Both the position numbers and the translations under genes were made by a program. Below the pieces are notes generated by a model, which saw only the letters and a list, made by a program, of their open reading frames with translations, made no database searches and was not told the DNA's origin. Shown here one piece after another: positions 1-10,069 of a stretch of 64,000 nucleotides of DNA; the stretch's first letter is position 1; each line of letters begins with the position of its first letter. The stretch covers positions 310,001-374,000 of the forward strand of contig CAJNAR010000153.1 in NCBI GenBank assembly GCA_905220665.1. The letters run 5' to 3'. The DNA comes from Albugo candida. Its lineage: Eukaryota > Oomycota > Peronosporomycetes > Albuginales > Albuginaceae.

Positions 1-45
1 CACCTGAGTATCTCACCTTGCTTTAAGGAAAGTTTGGCTGAGAAA

Positions 46-453
46 ATGCATCCGACACGCAGGCACCCCGCGCTCATAGTTTATTGTCTTGACGTTTACT
101 TTGGCATGATACAGGAAAATGGCAACCTTGTACCCAAACCAAATTATTTCAAGTTTGGTAATATGAACAAAATCTGTGCAACTTCAACTCAGTCAGAATG
201 GAAACGAGGCCAGTTCGTAAGGTATCTTGTTGAACCTTATACTTCAAACTTGTACTTCGTGCAAAGTCAAACGGGTATATGGAGATCTGTAACAGAAATG
301 AACTTTCCTCTTCAAACTCTGGAGCAGGAAGAACTAAAGTGGTATAATCAGAAGACTCCAACCTTCGGTCTAATAGCTCCAGGATATTTCATCTCATGCA
401 ATCGAGGTCGTCGGCTACTTGACATAGCACTGTGTGCTCGAATCCTGGTGTAG
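46..453 (+). CDS. Unrecognised protein, possibly an exon
   Basis: An open frame of about 135 codons begins at the ATG at 46 and runs to a TAG at 451-453. The product is mixed polar and aromatic, with no membrane span, cysteine motif or domain that I recognise. No in-frame stop was sought upstream because the window begins only 45 bases earlier, so this may be the last exon of a longer gene. About 255 bases without an obvious gene separate it from the next CDS on the same strand. It could also be a chance ORF. Confidence 0.3.
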   Translation: MHPTRRHPALIVYCLDVYFGMIQENGNLVPKPNYFKFGNMNKICATSTQSEWKRGQFVRYLVEPYTSNLYFVQSQTGIWRSVTEMNFPLQTLEQEELKWYNQKTPTFGLIAPGYFISCNRGRRLLDIALCARILV

Positions 454-708
454 ACCACATTTGATGCCTAGTACACTTTACTATTCTGCTAGTACGAAGA
501 CCCGCGTCGATATTGTCTCTTCTCGACGACCAATCCTCGCTTGATGCCTTTCTTTAGTGCTACTATCCTTTCACTAGAAGACTCCGTTCATGGATTCGAT
601 AAGGATTCAATATAACTTGCTTCGCATCTATACCGCTTTTCAGCAACATTGGCAACCTGAGCAGCGCACCTTTCGTGGCTGCTGGGCACTTTTAGGACAA
701 AGCCCTAA

Positions 709-2949
709 ATGAGGTGTCATAGCACACTAGTCAGTGTACATGCTAAATGCAAGAGAATTCAGATGACTGGATCACCAGTGCAATGTCACACCGAAGGCGC
801 TAAAAGCTCGATACTCACACCACAGGTTAGGCTCTACATAGGAGGATTATCAAACGGTGAAAACATATTAGATCTACAGACGCGTATACAGTCATTCGTG
901 GAGCAACAACGAACAAGTATGCACAGAAACTGTGCATTGATACTACCGATACAAGTCATGAAGGAAAAAGTTATATCAAAAGATGAATCGACCGTGCAGT
1001 TACGTGGATTCGGATATGCAGATTTCACAGGTGAAGATGTTTCGTCTGTTGTCATAGATATAATAAAGGTATTCAACAAAACGAAATGGCGAGGATCCGT
1101 TCTAAAAGTAGAGACTGCAAATCCTCATTACATTGAAAAGCTACGTAAAGAATGGATAGATGAGGAGAAACTTCAAAACATGAGGAGGGAACAGGCACAA
1201 GCAGAGAGACAACGGTATCTGACAAAGTGCCTCAATAAATCAACTAAGAGTGAAGCGCTTAATATGGCGATCAAATTTTCAGGAACCAGGCATAAGTTCA
1301 ATGACGATAAGAATGAACAAGGAGGAGAGAAAGCTGGAAATGGGAACGAATCGAGTATGGGCTCAGGCGATAGTTTTTTCAAATCTTTGAGCGTTGGTGA
1401 GGCAGTAGCTACAAAAAAGGATCCAAACAAACAACTTGGTGATGCATCGCCAGAAAAGAAAAGTGCGAACACGAAACGTCTCGAAGCTCTGAATCGGAAG
1501 TCAAAAACCAAAGAATCGCTCTCAATGAAGGAAAAGGGTATTGGAATTTCAGCTGTAGCCGGCATCTGTAATAAGAAAGTTATATTTGATGATGACGCAC
1601 AGCCGATCCTTTCATCCAAAACGGAAGAGGACGTCTATTCGGATGACACTGAAGCTCAAGATTGGATGATAACGGCAGATGCTGGGACTGAAATGAAATC
1701 TTTAAAGATACTCGAGTTTGGATCAGATTCCGGCGACGATGTCGCTGAACATGAAAGTAGTGTTTTCGCTGTTCGCCCTGAGTTCACGGGAGTAAAAGGA
1801 AAAGAGCTGTTCGAACTTCAAAAATCTTACAAGGGTGACTCACGATTTCGTCTGGATACGCGATTCATGGAGGAGTTTTTGGATCCTTTTGATGATACGG
1901 ATATGAAGAAGACTCAAGGCGATTATAGCAATATGGAATCATATATCCAGTCCTTTCGCCAAGATGATAGTGCACATGAGAAGACGGGTGAACCAAGCGA
2001 CCTACAAGAAGAGATAGATCGTGCACTTGTCGTAGTGAATGAGCTTTTTCCTGAAATCAATGTCGACAGGTTGAAGACAACTTATAAAGCTCGTGTGCAT
2101 CTAAGAGAAAAGCTAGCTCGGAATGAATTCACGAAGTCTGTAGTGCGTGATGCTTCTTGGATGGGAGTGTCGTTGCGTTACAATCCGACAATACCATCTC
2201 ACAATGATAAATTTGAAGTCAAGGAGACTCAGCGTGATGCTAACAGCGAAAATTTCGGTGAGGCAAGGACGGATCATGGAGGTAAATCGGTAAATCCGAT
2301 AGAAGCCAAACTGGGTGGTCCTCGCTACTTTACAGCATCTGAGGGTCTCAATTCCATGTTTTCACGTGTACGTAAAAACTCAGAGGATGGAATTGTTGGA
2401 GAAGCTGCGCTGGATGGAGTATTTAATAAGAAGCCGGCAACATCCGCCTTGATGGAGAATGAAGTAGAATTTGCACAGCCTGAAAGCAATGGAGCGTTTA
2501 AATTGAGCTCACTTTTCGATTTTGCTCCTAAGCATGATGTCAGCAAAGAGGCAAGTACAAAGACTCGTGAATATTTGTCCAACGAGGACATAAATGGGAA
2601 GAAAAATGAAGATGTCGCGATGTGGGATGATACAAATGTGCTCAATTCGGAGCTCATAAGCGGTAGTGAGGTTGAAACAGATGAAGACTTATCTGGTGAC
2701 GATGACTATGCGACTGAATGTGAGGAAATCGAGAAGGAGACGTTGCCTAAAGGCCCCGACACAGTCACAAACGCATCCGTCAGGTGCATCGATGATCTGT
2801 TGATGCTTGGTACTTCCTTTGCAAATGGACATAGTACTCACAAACTTGATTGGCAAACCTTTCGAGCGAAGTTGGCGACCGATTTTAAGCGCAAGCGAAA
2901 AGAAGCTTTGAAAAATCGCAAGAAAAAGCAAAAATCACATGACAAGTAG
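709..2949 (+). CDS. NOL8-like nucleolar RRM protein
   Basis: A single uninterrupted frame of 746 codons. Residues about 40-140 form an RNA-recognition motif: an RNP2-like RLYIGGLS, a degenerate RNP1-like GFGYADF, and a terminal beta strand followed by the helix in which NOL8 proteins have an RLAQER-like stretch. The middle is long, acidic and serine/lysine-rich, hence probably disordered. The last 30 residues are strongly basic (KRKRKEALKNRKKKQK), a typical nucleolar localisation tail. This architecture (N-terminal RRM, acidic middle, basic tail) matches NOL8, which acts in pre-rRNA processing with Rag-type GTPases. The start at 709 is the first ATG of the frame; an ATG at 763 is an alternative. 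It is convergent with the next gene. Assignment to NOL8 is by architecture and short motifs only. Confidence 0.6.
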   Translation: MRCHSTLVSVHAKCKRIQMTGSPVQCHTEGAKSSILTPQVRLYIGGLSNGENILDLQTRIQSFVEQQRTSMHRNCALILPIQVMKEKVISKDESTVQLRGFGYADFTGEDVSSVVIDIIKVFNKTKWRGSVLKVETANPHYIEKLRKEWIDEEKLQNMRREQAQAERQRYLTKCLNKSTKSEALNMAIKFSGTRHKFNDDKNEQGGEKAGNGNESSMGSGDSFFKSLSVGEAVATKKDPNKQLGDASPEKKSANTKRLEALNRKSKTKESLSMKEKGIGISAVAGICNKKVIFDDDAQPILSSKTEEDVYSDDTEAQDWMITADAGTEMKSLKILEFGSDSGDDVAEHESSVFAVRPEFTGVKGKELFELQKSYKGDSRFRLDTRFMEEFLDPFDDTDMKKTQGDYSNMESYIQSFRQDDSAHEKTGEPSDLQEEIDRALVVVNELFPEINVDRLKTTYKARVHLREKLARNEFTKSVVRDASWMGVSLRYNPTIPSHNDKFEVKETQRDANSENFGEARTDHGGKSVNPIEAKLGGPRYFTASEGLNSMFSRVRKNSEDGIVGEAALDGVFNKKPATSALMENEVEFAQPESNGAFKLSSLFDFAPKHDVSKEASTKTREYLSNEDINGKKNEDVAMWDDTNVLNSELISGSEVETDEDLSGDDDYATECEEIEKETLPKGPDTVTNASVRCIDDLLMLGTSFANGHSTHKLDWQTFRAKLATDFKRKRKEALKNRKKKQKSHDK

Positions 2950-3141
2950 AATAACAATAACTTTTGAAGTGCTCTTGTGGCTCCATTGTACTCGCAACAA
3001 TATTCTCAACTTCTCACACAGGCGTGTTATTTCAGTATTAAATGCGCAAGCATGCGCATTCGACTCATAGCGTCTTTCTATATATCTACTATACAAGCTT
3101 CATTTGATCAAATGATCAATTTTGGCACATGAATGCAGTAT

Positions 3142-3624
3142 TCAAGGGCAAGTGATGCTCTGGTAGCTAATTTGGTTATATGCGGACGCATCACTCATAT
3201 CGAGATAGTCAGGATCGTCCTGATGAATTGCATACGATAATTGTTCATCCATTTGTCGATGCATAATCATGCTCCATTTGCATTCTCCAGAACAAAACCA
3301 TCCTTCATCATCTCCATCAATGGATTCTTGCGTTGCCGGCTTGAGTCGAAAAGAGAAAAAGGATCTACCGCAATTTGTGCACACTTTTGGCAATCCCGTA
3401 TCCTCGCGAGCTGCAAAATTGCGTCCCCGTACACCTGTATACTTCGTCTCTCCACGATAGCGTGAAAAGAAGCAGCCATGTGAAGAATCGTGCGATTCGC
3501 TGTGAAGTGCCAAACTGCTACCATCGCTACTAATCGACATTGGGCTACTCTGCTGTTGACTTTTTTTACAGCATGAAAGGGAATTGTTGGGAATCGGTCG
3601 ACCTTGCTGCATGATGGGACTCAT
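3142..3624 (-). CDS. Small cysteine-rich, zinc-binding-like protein
   Basis: A 160-residue frame starting at ATG 3624. The N-terminal third is low complexity (Ser, Gln, His). The centre has a CTNCG pair and, about 35 residues later, a WFCSGEC pair, giving a C-x2-C...C-x3-C arrangement that could bind one zinc ion. The C-terminus is acidic and tyrosine-rich. I do not recognise the family. It is convergent with the NOL8-like gene (192 bp between stops) and faces away from the SPO22-like gene, with about 860 bp of shared upstream DNA. Nothing in the sequence gives a function. Confidence 0.55.
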   Translation of the reverse strand: MSPIMQQGRPIPNNSLSCCKKSQQQSSPMSISSDGSSLALHSESHDSSHGCFFSRYRGETKYTGVRGRNFAAREDTGLPKVCTNCGRSFFSFRLKPATQESIDGDDEGWFCSGECKWSMIMHRQMDEQLSYAIHQDDPDYLDMSDASAYNQISYQSITCP

Positions 3625-4483
3625 CGCTTTGGAAACGTGTTGGAGATAGCAAATTTTATAATGATTTAAATTTCATGCTTCCTGAAGAAGCGCTTCGACA
3701 AACTCAAACACGCTGTTCGCAATAGATTGATGTTGTCAAACGCTTTGACACAAAAGTCAGAAAATCGCGACAGAGTTTTAGTGAGAAGACGCAATGGGAC
3801 GCGTCCCATAGATGCTGTTTCGACTCCTATAGAAGCTCACTGAAATCTCCCTTCGTTTTTATGTGAAATTCGACATTGTGATTCGCGTGTTAGAAATGAT
3901 TTGTAGTTATTAGCGCTTGTCTCGTAAATGAGGAAAAAGAAGCTCACCGAAACTAGCGTCTTCTTGCATCTTTGCTGTCTCTCATGTGATGAACTTTATC
4001 GAACATACTTATGTTAATATCGAACGCAATGATTGACCACTGAGTGAGTGATTTTTTATGTTATCGTTATGTTGAATAGTCATGCACTCATAGAGTCCAA
4101 TTAGACTCCGTAAATGAGAAGAATTATATTTTGACAAGTTCGAAAGAATTCTTTCAATCAAATGGATTGTGTATCCTTCACATCCGTCAGTACCTTTTTG
4201 TACACCACATGATATTTATTCCGATGAGCATTTCTATTACCACACTTTTCGGTTCAACTCAACGCTTGGTATTGTCACAAAAGCATACCATATCTTCTCA
4301 ATTCGGTAGCCGCGGTCTACTAAATCGGTTTATCCATCATCAATGCCGGTCTTCTTCTGCCTGTAAGTTAGAACACGAAAATTAGGAGGACGGCTTTTAC
4401 CGCTCAATTATGTGTGCACACTTAATACAAAATATATACGAAATTTACAAGTTGAAGTTATCCTTTCCGTGCAGTATCTGAAG
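3625..4483. other. Intergenic, probable bidirectional promoter region
   Basis: About 860 bases lie between the divergent starts of the cysteine-rich protein and the SPO22-like gene. They are AT-rich, and the only longish open frame (4131-4385) lacks an ATG at its head. I see no RNA gene or repeat. A short non-coding 5' exon for the SPO22-like gene could lie here. Confidence 0.4.
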
Positions 4484-7400
4484 ATGGTTGAGATAGAAGA
4501 GGTTGGAAACGCGTTCGAATCTGAAGAGCTTGCTCAGCTTAATTGTACCACCAGGAGATTATACACCATTTTACATAAATCTTTACATGATCTTCAAACT
4601 ACTTCAATCACTGCTGACAATAAAAGCGTTGAACCACGTTTACAACATGACAAAGTTCGTCGCGAAACAGATTCTCTTCTCGATGTTGTAAGCAAAAATG
4701 AAAAATGTCAACAGAGAATTGAACACAGGAGGGAGGATGCAAACATGTTGATGGAAAGCGGTATTCTATTATACAATGTTTCGAGAAGTTTGTTGAAGTC
4801 GTACGAAAGTATGGAAAAGGATGCTAACTCAGAGGACAAATACTTGCTGATCATGACCAGATTCACCGCAACAAAAGTGATGGCGTTCTCTCTTTTAGCA
4901 GAAAGCGATCGAAAGGAGAATTTATCTATAAGTTATATCGACGATTGTATCGATGTGTTGCGCTCACTTGGTCGTGTCGGTCTTTTGTCCCTTCAAAATA
5001 TTTATATAGATGCATCGAAAAGTTCAGAGTACTTACTTTTGGCATGCGATACACTCGCGCATTCTAGTAATATTTGGTCAAAGATTGGACTTTCGTATCT
5101 GACCAAAGTAAAGCATAATACTGAATTGGAGGAAATTCTCGAAGACTTGTGGGATTTCAGTAGAAGCCACATGGAAGTTTTGACAATCATGATATCGACA
5201 ACTGATGATAACGTTAAGCTTTCGATAAACATCAATAGTCTCACAAACGTGTTGCACGAACTTCAAGAACTGTGCCCTTATGTCCCAGCATATACTGCGG
5301 ATTTGTTAAAAGCCATTAAAACCACTGTCATAGAGTTCGAAAAAGCGGGCAAGCTGAAATACTGTATTTCGTTGATTGAAGAATCCATTCGTATCTCGGA
5401 CAGCATCGAAGTGTATTTCGTTGATTGAAGAATCCATTCGTATCTCGGACAGCATCGAAGTCGGGCATGAAAATGCCACCGACCCATCAGCCGACGAGTT
5501 CAAACAATTTTTGATGCTCCGTCTTTTTGAAGAGCTTTTTGAACAGAAAGATTATCAGCGAGCCGAAACATGCTACTCATTTTTACCAAATCGAAAAGAT
5601 CCTTCTGCTCTACTAGTCATGCTAAAACTATGTCTCAGCCAGAAGCAGTATCAAAGAGCGAAAAACATTACCGGAGCCATAATCGAGCAAAATAACTTCG
5701 AGAAAGCCTTATTAGCAACCAAAACAATTGTTCAGGCTGAGGAATATAGTGCGGATTCATTGATGATGTATGATACTTTGAGGCGTCAGTATGGAGGAAA
5801 CTGCCTTGATGTAGACTTCGAAGAAATGTGTGATCTCATGAAAGCAAATCAGATACCTGATAGTGCAGCATTTCAGAAGCGTGTTTTGGGCCTCAATAAG
5901 AGATTGCAAGATTCAGAGAGGTAAATCTAAGCATTGTTGAATATGTGCCCTGTGTGATTTCTCATCAACGCTTCTGGTGTGATAGTGATACAAGTGCTCA
6001 CTTGAACAGGCTTCACAGGTGTGTGTTTGAATTGACACATGACGAGCTAAAAAGAAATTCCTTGGAGGTACAGTTCAAGCTAAGTAGAAAAAAACTGAGA
6101 CTTTATATGCTAGATGTGCAGAACATGGGCCGAGGTAGGACTCAACTTGGCATTTAATCAGGATGAAGCGGCATGCTACATGAGGCAATTTGAAGACTAC
6201 GAACTTTCCCTACCCCGACTAATGTGTAAACTGGCTGTCTTATCTAGAATTCTATCGCAAAGTTTTTCGAAAGGTGGATCTACAAAAGAGGGCGTTTACT
6301 GGGCAAAAGAAGCCTCCAAAACAGATCATTCAAAAAAATCATTATTTCTTCTTTTTGGTACCAGCTTAGTCGGCGACTCGTGTGATAGCCAGAACTTGTC
6401 GGCCGAAAGTCTCCAGGATATTCTGAAACGAGATGATGTTGATGTGAACGATATGATTGCACTTTGCAAACTCGCTTACGACTCCAAATCAGTGGATACG
6501 TGTTACAAACTTTCAGGATGCATTTGTGAGAAGCTGTCTTCCGAGGGGACAAATATTGGTCCTATGGTTTTACCGGTTGGTGCGTTATTACAAAGTGTGG
6601 CGCAAATGCTCGTTCAGAGAAGTATGGATGCTAATCGGACAATTATCGAGGACCAATCTCTTCATCTTATGGAACAATTTGTCAATTGCTCACGCAAATT
6701 CACGAGTGAAAATGCAGCTTCTTTCGGATCCTCCGAAGTATTCGAATGGTTTTATGCTTTGAGGTAAAGCTTGCTTATAATCTATCAAAGCTTTCGATCT
6801 CAAAAAAATGGCATCATAGTTTCCGACTCGCGAAAAAGACAAACTCATTCGATTGCTATCTAATTGCAGCGACAATTGCTGAAAGATGTAGTGAGCTTTA
6901 CCGGACAACATCAAAACTACAAAGCCGCTCAATATGCTGCAAAATGGCGGCAATTTGCATCTACGTCCAGAAGCTGGAATCGCTGGATCGACCGTCACTG
7001 CAGAAGCTGTCCGACTTGATCGAACTACTATTGGAAGCGAACGCAGTCTCCGTTGATACAAGCTTATCGATCGACCGGGCTTATTTGGTAAGCTGAATCC
7101 AAGAACAACATATAGTTCATTTTCAATGCAAATATATCAGGGGAAATGTGCGCTCGCTGTGAAATTGAGATTAGGAGAGGAAGATACCTCACAGCTTCTC
7201 CAAATGTGCAAAGCTAAATTCGGCGGGAGTACTCTGGAGCTTACTGAGGCTGCCGGTATGTCGAGACCATAGCTTTCGACATATATATCCGGTCTACATT
7301 TTGCTGTCAACAGAGTTGGTACTGTATACGTCTTCATTCGCAGAAGTATCTGAGGTACGTGACTTTATGTCTGTTCTGTTGAGCATAATCTCTTATTCAA

Positions 7401-7837
7401 AGTAGATCCGGGACAAGTATCTTGCTCTCGCTCGAGATATTTACAAGCATGCGTACGTGAGTCTACGCTGGCATCTTATAATATAATTAGATGCCGCATA
7501 GATTACAAATTCTTCTACAACAAGAAAAAGCGGATGGAAGAAAGCTTGGGATTATCTTTCGCCGCATAGTTCAGTTGGCAGAAACAAGGCAAATTGTTTT
7601 TGAGTGGTTGGAGCAGTTTCTTCAAGTGTCTCAGAGTATCGACGTTGAAGTGGAAGATATTGATGCGGAGTGGCTACTTGCAAAGTCATGGAACTTGGTG
7701 CGTATTTGACGTGCTCAGGAGGCATTTGATCTTATATTGCATAGGGTGTTCATCATTATCGGTGTGAGCTTTTCAAGCAGGCAAAAGAGTCCTTTCAGCA
7801 GGCAATTTCGCTAATTGGTCGGTCACCTCAGAATTGA
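4484..7837 (+). CDS. SPO22/ZIP4 (TEX11)-like meiotic TPR protein, multi-exon
   Basis: A large gene in about ten exons with short GT-AG introns; clear ones are 5921-6009, 6764-6819 and about 7084-7140. The protein is a helical TPR array. The segments around 6130-6240 (TWAEVGLNLAFN) and the end (SWNLGVHHYR...AKESFQQAISLI) match the repeat pattern of SPO22/ZIP4/TEX11, the scaffold that links synaptonemal complex assembly to crossover formation in meiosis. I chose ATG 4484 because the longer frame upstream begins with GTG. An exact 49-bp tandem duplication at 5363-5460 shifts the frame and brings a TGA at 5426-5428; reading one copy restores a continuous protein. The gene is therefore either broken in this copy, an error in assembly, or rescued by unusual splicing. 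The stop is TGA 7835-7837, convergent with the AAA+ gene. Confidence 0.65.
5363..5460. repeat. Exact 49-bp tandem duplication inside the SPO22-like gene
   Basis: Positions 5363-5411 and 5412-5460 are identical, beginning TGTATTTCGTTGATTG and ending CATCGAAG. The unit is not a multiple of three, so the second copy is read in a new frame and a TGA appears at 5426-5428. The two flanking frames overlap in identical peptide (ISLIEES...), as expected for a recent duplication within one exon. Confidence 0.9.
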
Positions 7838-7994
7838 GATGATGATACTACTGATCATGAACTAGATTGTCATCCATTCCTGAAGAAGCAATATGGATCA
7901 AGAATCAAGCAGCAACATCAGGCTATCATCGCAAAAATTGCACAACAATCGTAATAAAGCGCAAATTGCCTTTATTCCTATAAAGTTGATTTTC

Positions 7995-10069
7995 TCAAGC
8001 TTCAAATATGTCGGATGGCGCCTGGTGACCAACGCCGATCACGTGAGCCTTTGTGGCGTCCAAGTAGGTATCAATGCTCGGTAGATTTCCAAACTTTTCA
8101 CCTCTCAGCACTTGAGAGGCCCATTTTCTCTCAGCATATTCACATATCTACATACAAAAGAGCATCAGCCTGAGCACGCCGTAGTTTGCTTCTTAATGGA
8201 CCTCCTTTATAGCTCTGCAAGAAAGCCCTGCTGCAGCTGATGAAAGTTTCTCAAGTTCTTCCTTTGACAAATGTTTAGCGTATCTATCGGCGAGAAGTAT
8301 ACATAAAGATATCAATGGTCGATAGTAAAAGAAGTATATGTACCGATTGAAGACAGCTGTTCGGGCGATTTGATCTGGCAAATCGTATCGAATGCAGAGA
8401 TCGAAACGGCTAAGTAGGGCAGCATCAAGGTCCTCTTTTCTGAAGAAATACAAACGAAGTATGGCCGATGTTAGAGCGATGCATACACTCTCTTACCGAT
8501 TGGTTGCACAAATAACGGTAATTTTCTCAGCAGACGCAAAGCCTTCTACTTTCTGCAGCAATACCGACAAGATCCTTCTCGAAGCCTCATGAATACCACC
8601 AGACCGATCGCCGGCTAAAGCATCAATCTTGAAAAAGATATTGCTCCTCGTCAGTACAAGACAAAGAAAGCACTATCAAAACGACGGGAATACCTCATCA
8701 ATGAATATAATGGCTCCTTCTAGCTGTTCGCACGCATCGAAAATCGCTGACATTTTCTTCTCGCTTTCTCCGTACCACTTGGATACGACGGCTTCAACGG
8801 GAATATGAATCAATGGTATTCCCGCTTGCTGAGCGATGATTCGAGCAGTCAGTGTTTTTCCGGTTCCAGGAGGTCCTTCAAATAGGACGGCGCGAGGTCG
8901 ATTACTTTCGTAACGGCAACGTGTATTTCTTGCAATTTGATCGTACAAGTCTGGATTTTGCAACGCCAACACAATAGTATCCTCGATTTCTTTTTTCACA
9001 TCATTATAGCCAGCCTATGCGTAGCAAATTAGAGCTTGTATATATGTTCAAGATGATCATGGCCAAAGATCAAGGTACCAAGCTGTCCCAATTTAGCGCG
9101 CTTTCGTCTTCTGATTTCGAATTATAAACTTCGAGTCCAAGAGACTGCAATTGTTCAATAGCGCTTTCTTTCGACTTTAACCCAGATTCTTGCTTTTGAT
9201 GTCGAGGATGCACTCTTGAACGTAACATCGACTCGCGCTTGAATGCTGCCACGTTTTGATCAGAGAACAATGCTTTATAGGCATCCACAACCGCATTAAT
9301 TTCAGCACTGGACAAGAATTCGTCTCTGTAGAAAACAAAGGTAGATTCTAAAATTGTACCACTACGAATATTGGGAAGCATATGGAATGAACCATTTCCA
9401 TTACATAGAATGAAATTCAGAAATGGAGGATGTGAATTCTTCGCACTCCCATTTTCACTCGCTTGGACTTCAATTGAGATAGCCGCATCCGAATTTTGCA
9501 ATGATGCCACAAATTCTCCCAGTATCAAAGGTGTTTGTATGAAAGAGGGACAATTGAACGATATACGTAGGGTCGGAATACCGTTTGGTGCATTCATCCG
9601 TGTAATACTAAGCTTTGGGATCGGATAATGAGGTGGAAGTTGGTCACTTTGTGACAACTTGTTTCGGAATTCTGTCAACTCGCTCCGTAACTGTTCTAGC
9701 GTTCTTACATATTTACTTTCCTGATATAGAAAGGTTAGGTCCGATTGGGAAACAAGATACACATGCACATGCCTTATCGTTATCGTCAGTGGGTGAGTAG
9801 GATTCCAAAAAAACGACGTTTTCTTGTTTCAAATTGTATATACTAACTCCAGCAACTGTGACAGCAGCTGTGATCGAGCTCAACCAGTAAGCTCGATGTT
9901 TGTTGAATGATATTGGTGTCAGCGCTAGATTGCATAATTTTTGATTCTAACAGAATATGAAAATAGCACAAACATATTTGATGATATTAAGCAATGCAAC
10001 TACCGCACGAAAGCAATGGCTACTGGATTGATGCAATCGCGACCAAAGAATTTGAGCTAAACTGCGCAT
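7995..10069 (-). CDS. Mitochondrial-type AAA+ ATPase, multi-exon
   Basis: Reading from ATG 10067-10069, exon 1 gives a short Arg/Ser/His-rich presequence (MRSLAQILWSRLHQ), consistent with mitochondrial import. Exon 2 adds a hydrophobic segment (SSITAAVTVAGVSIY) that could be one membrane span. After a novel middle domain comes one AAA module: Walker A GPPGTGKT, Walker B AIIFIDE, and a second region of homology with SRFDLCIRY. The last exon (about 8000-8120) encodes an AERKWASQ helix and the terminus ...DIFEA. About six introns of 50-75 nt are visible. The intron at 9721-9772 appears to use a GC donor. The protein has one AAA domain and no protease or BCS1-type domain that I can see, so substrate and partner are unknown. 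The AAA identity is certain; the location is inferred. Confidence 0.75.

Noticed and set aside
5411..5460. The second 49-bp repeat copy as a 50-nt GT-AG intron
   Set aside because: Removing 50 nt leaves the downstream part out of frame; a 49-nt removal is needed and has no GT-AG boundaries.
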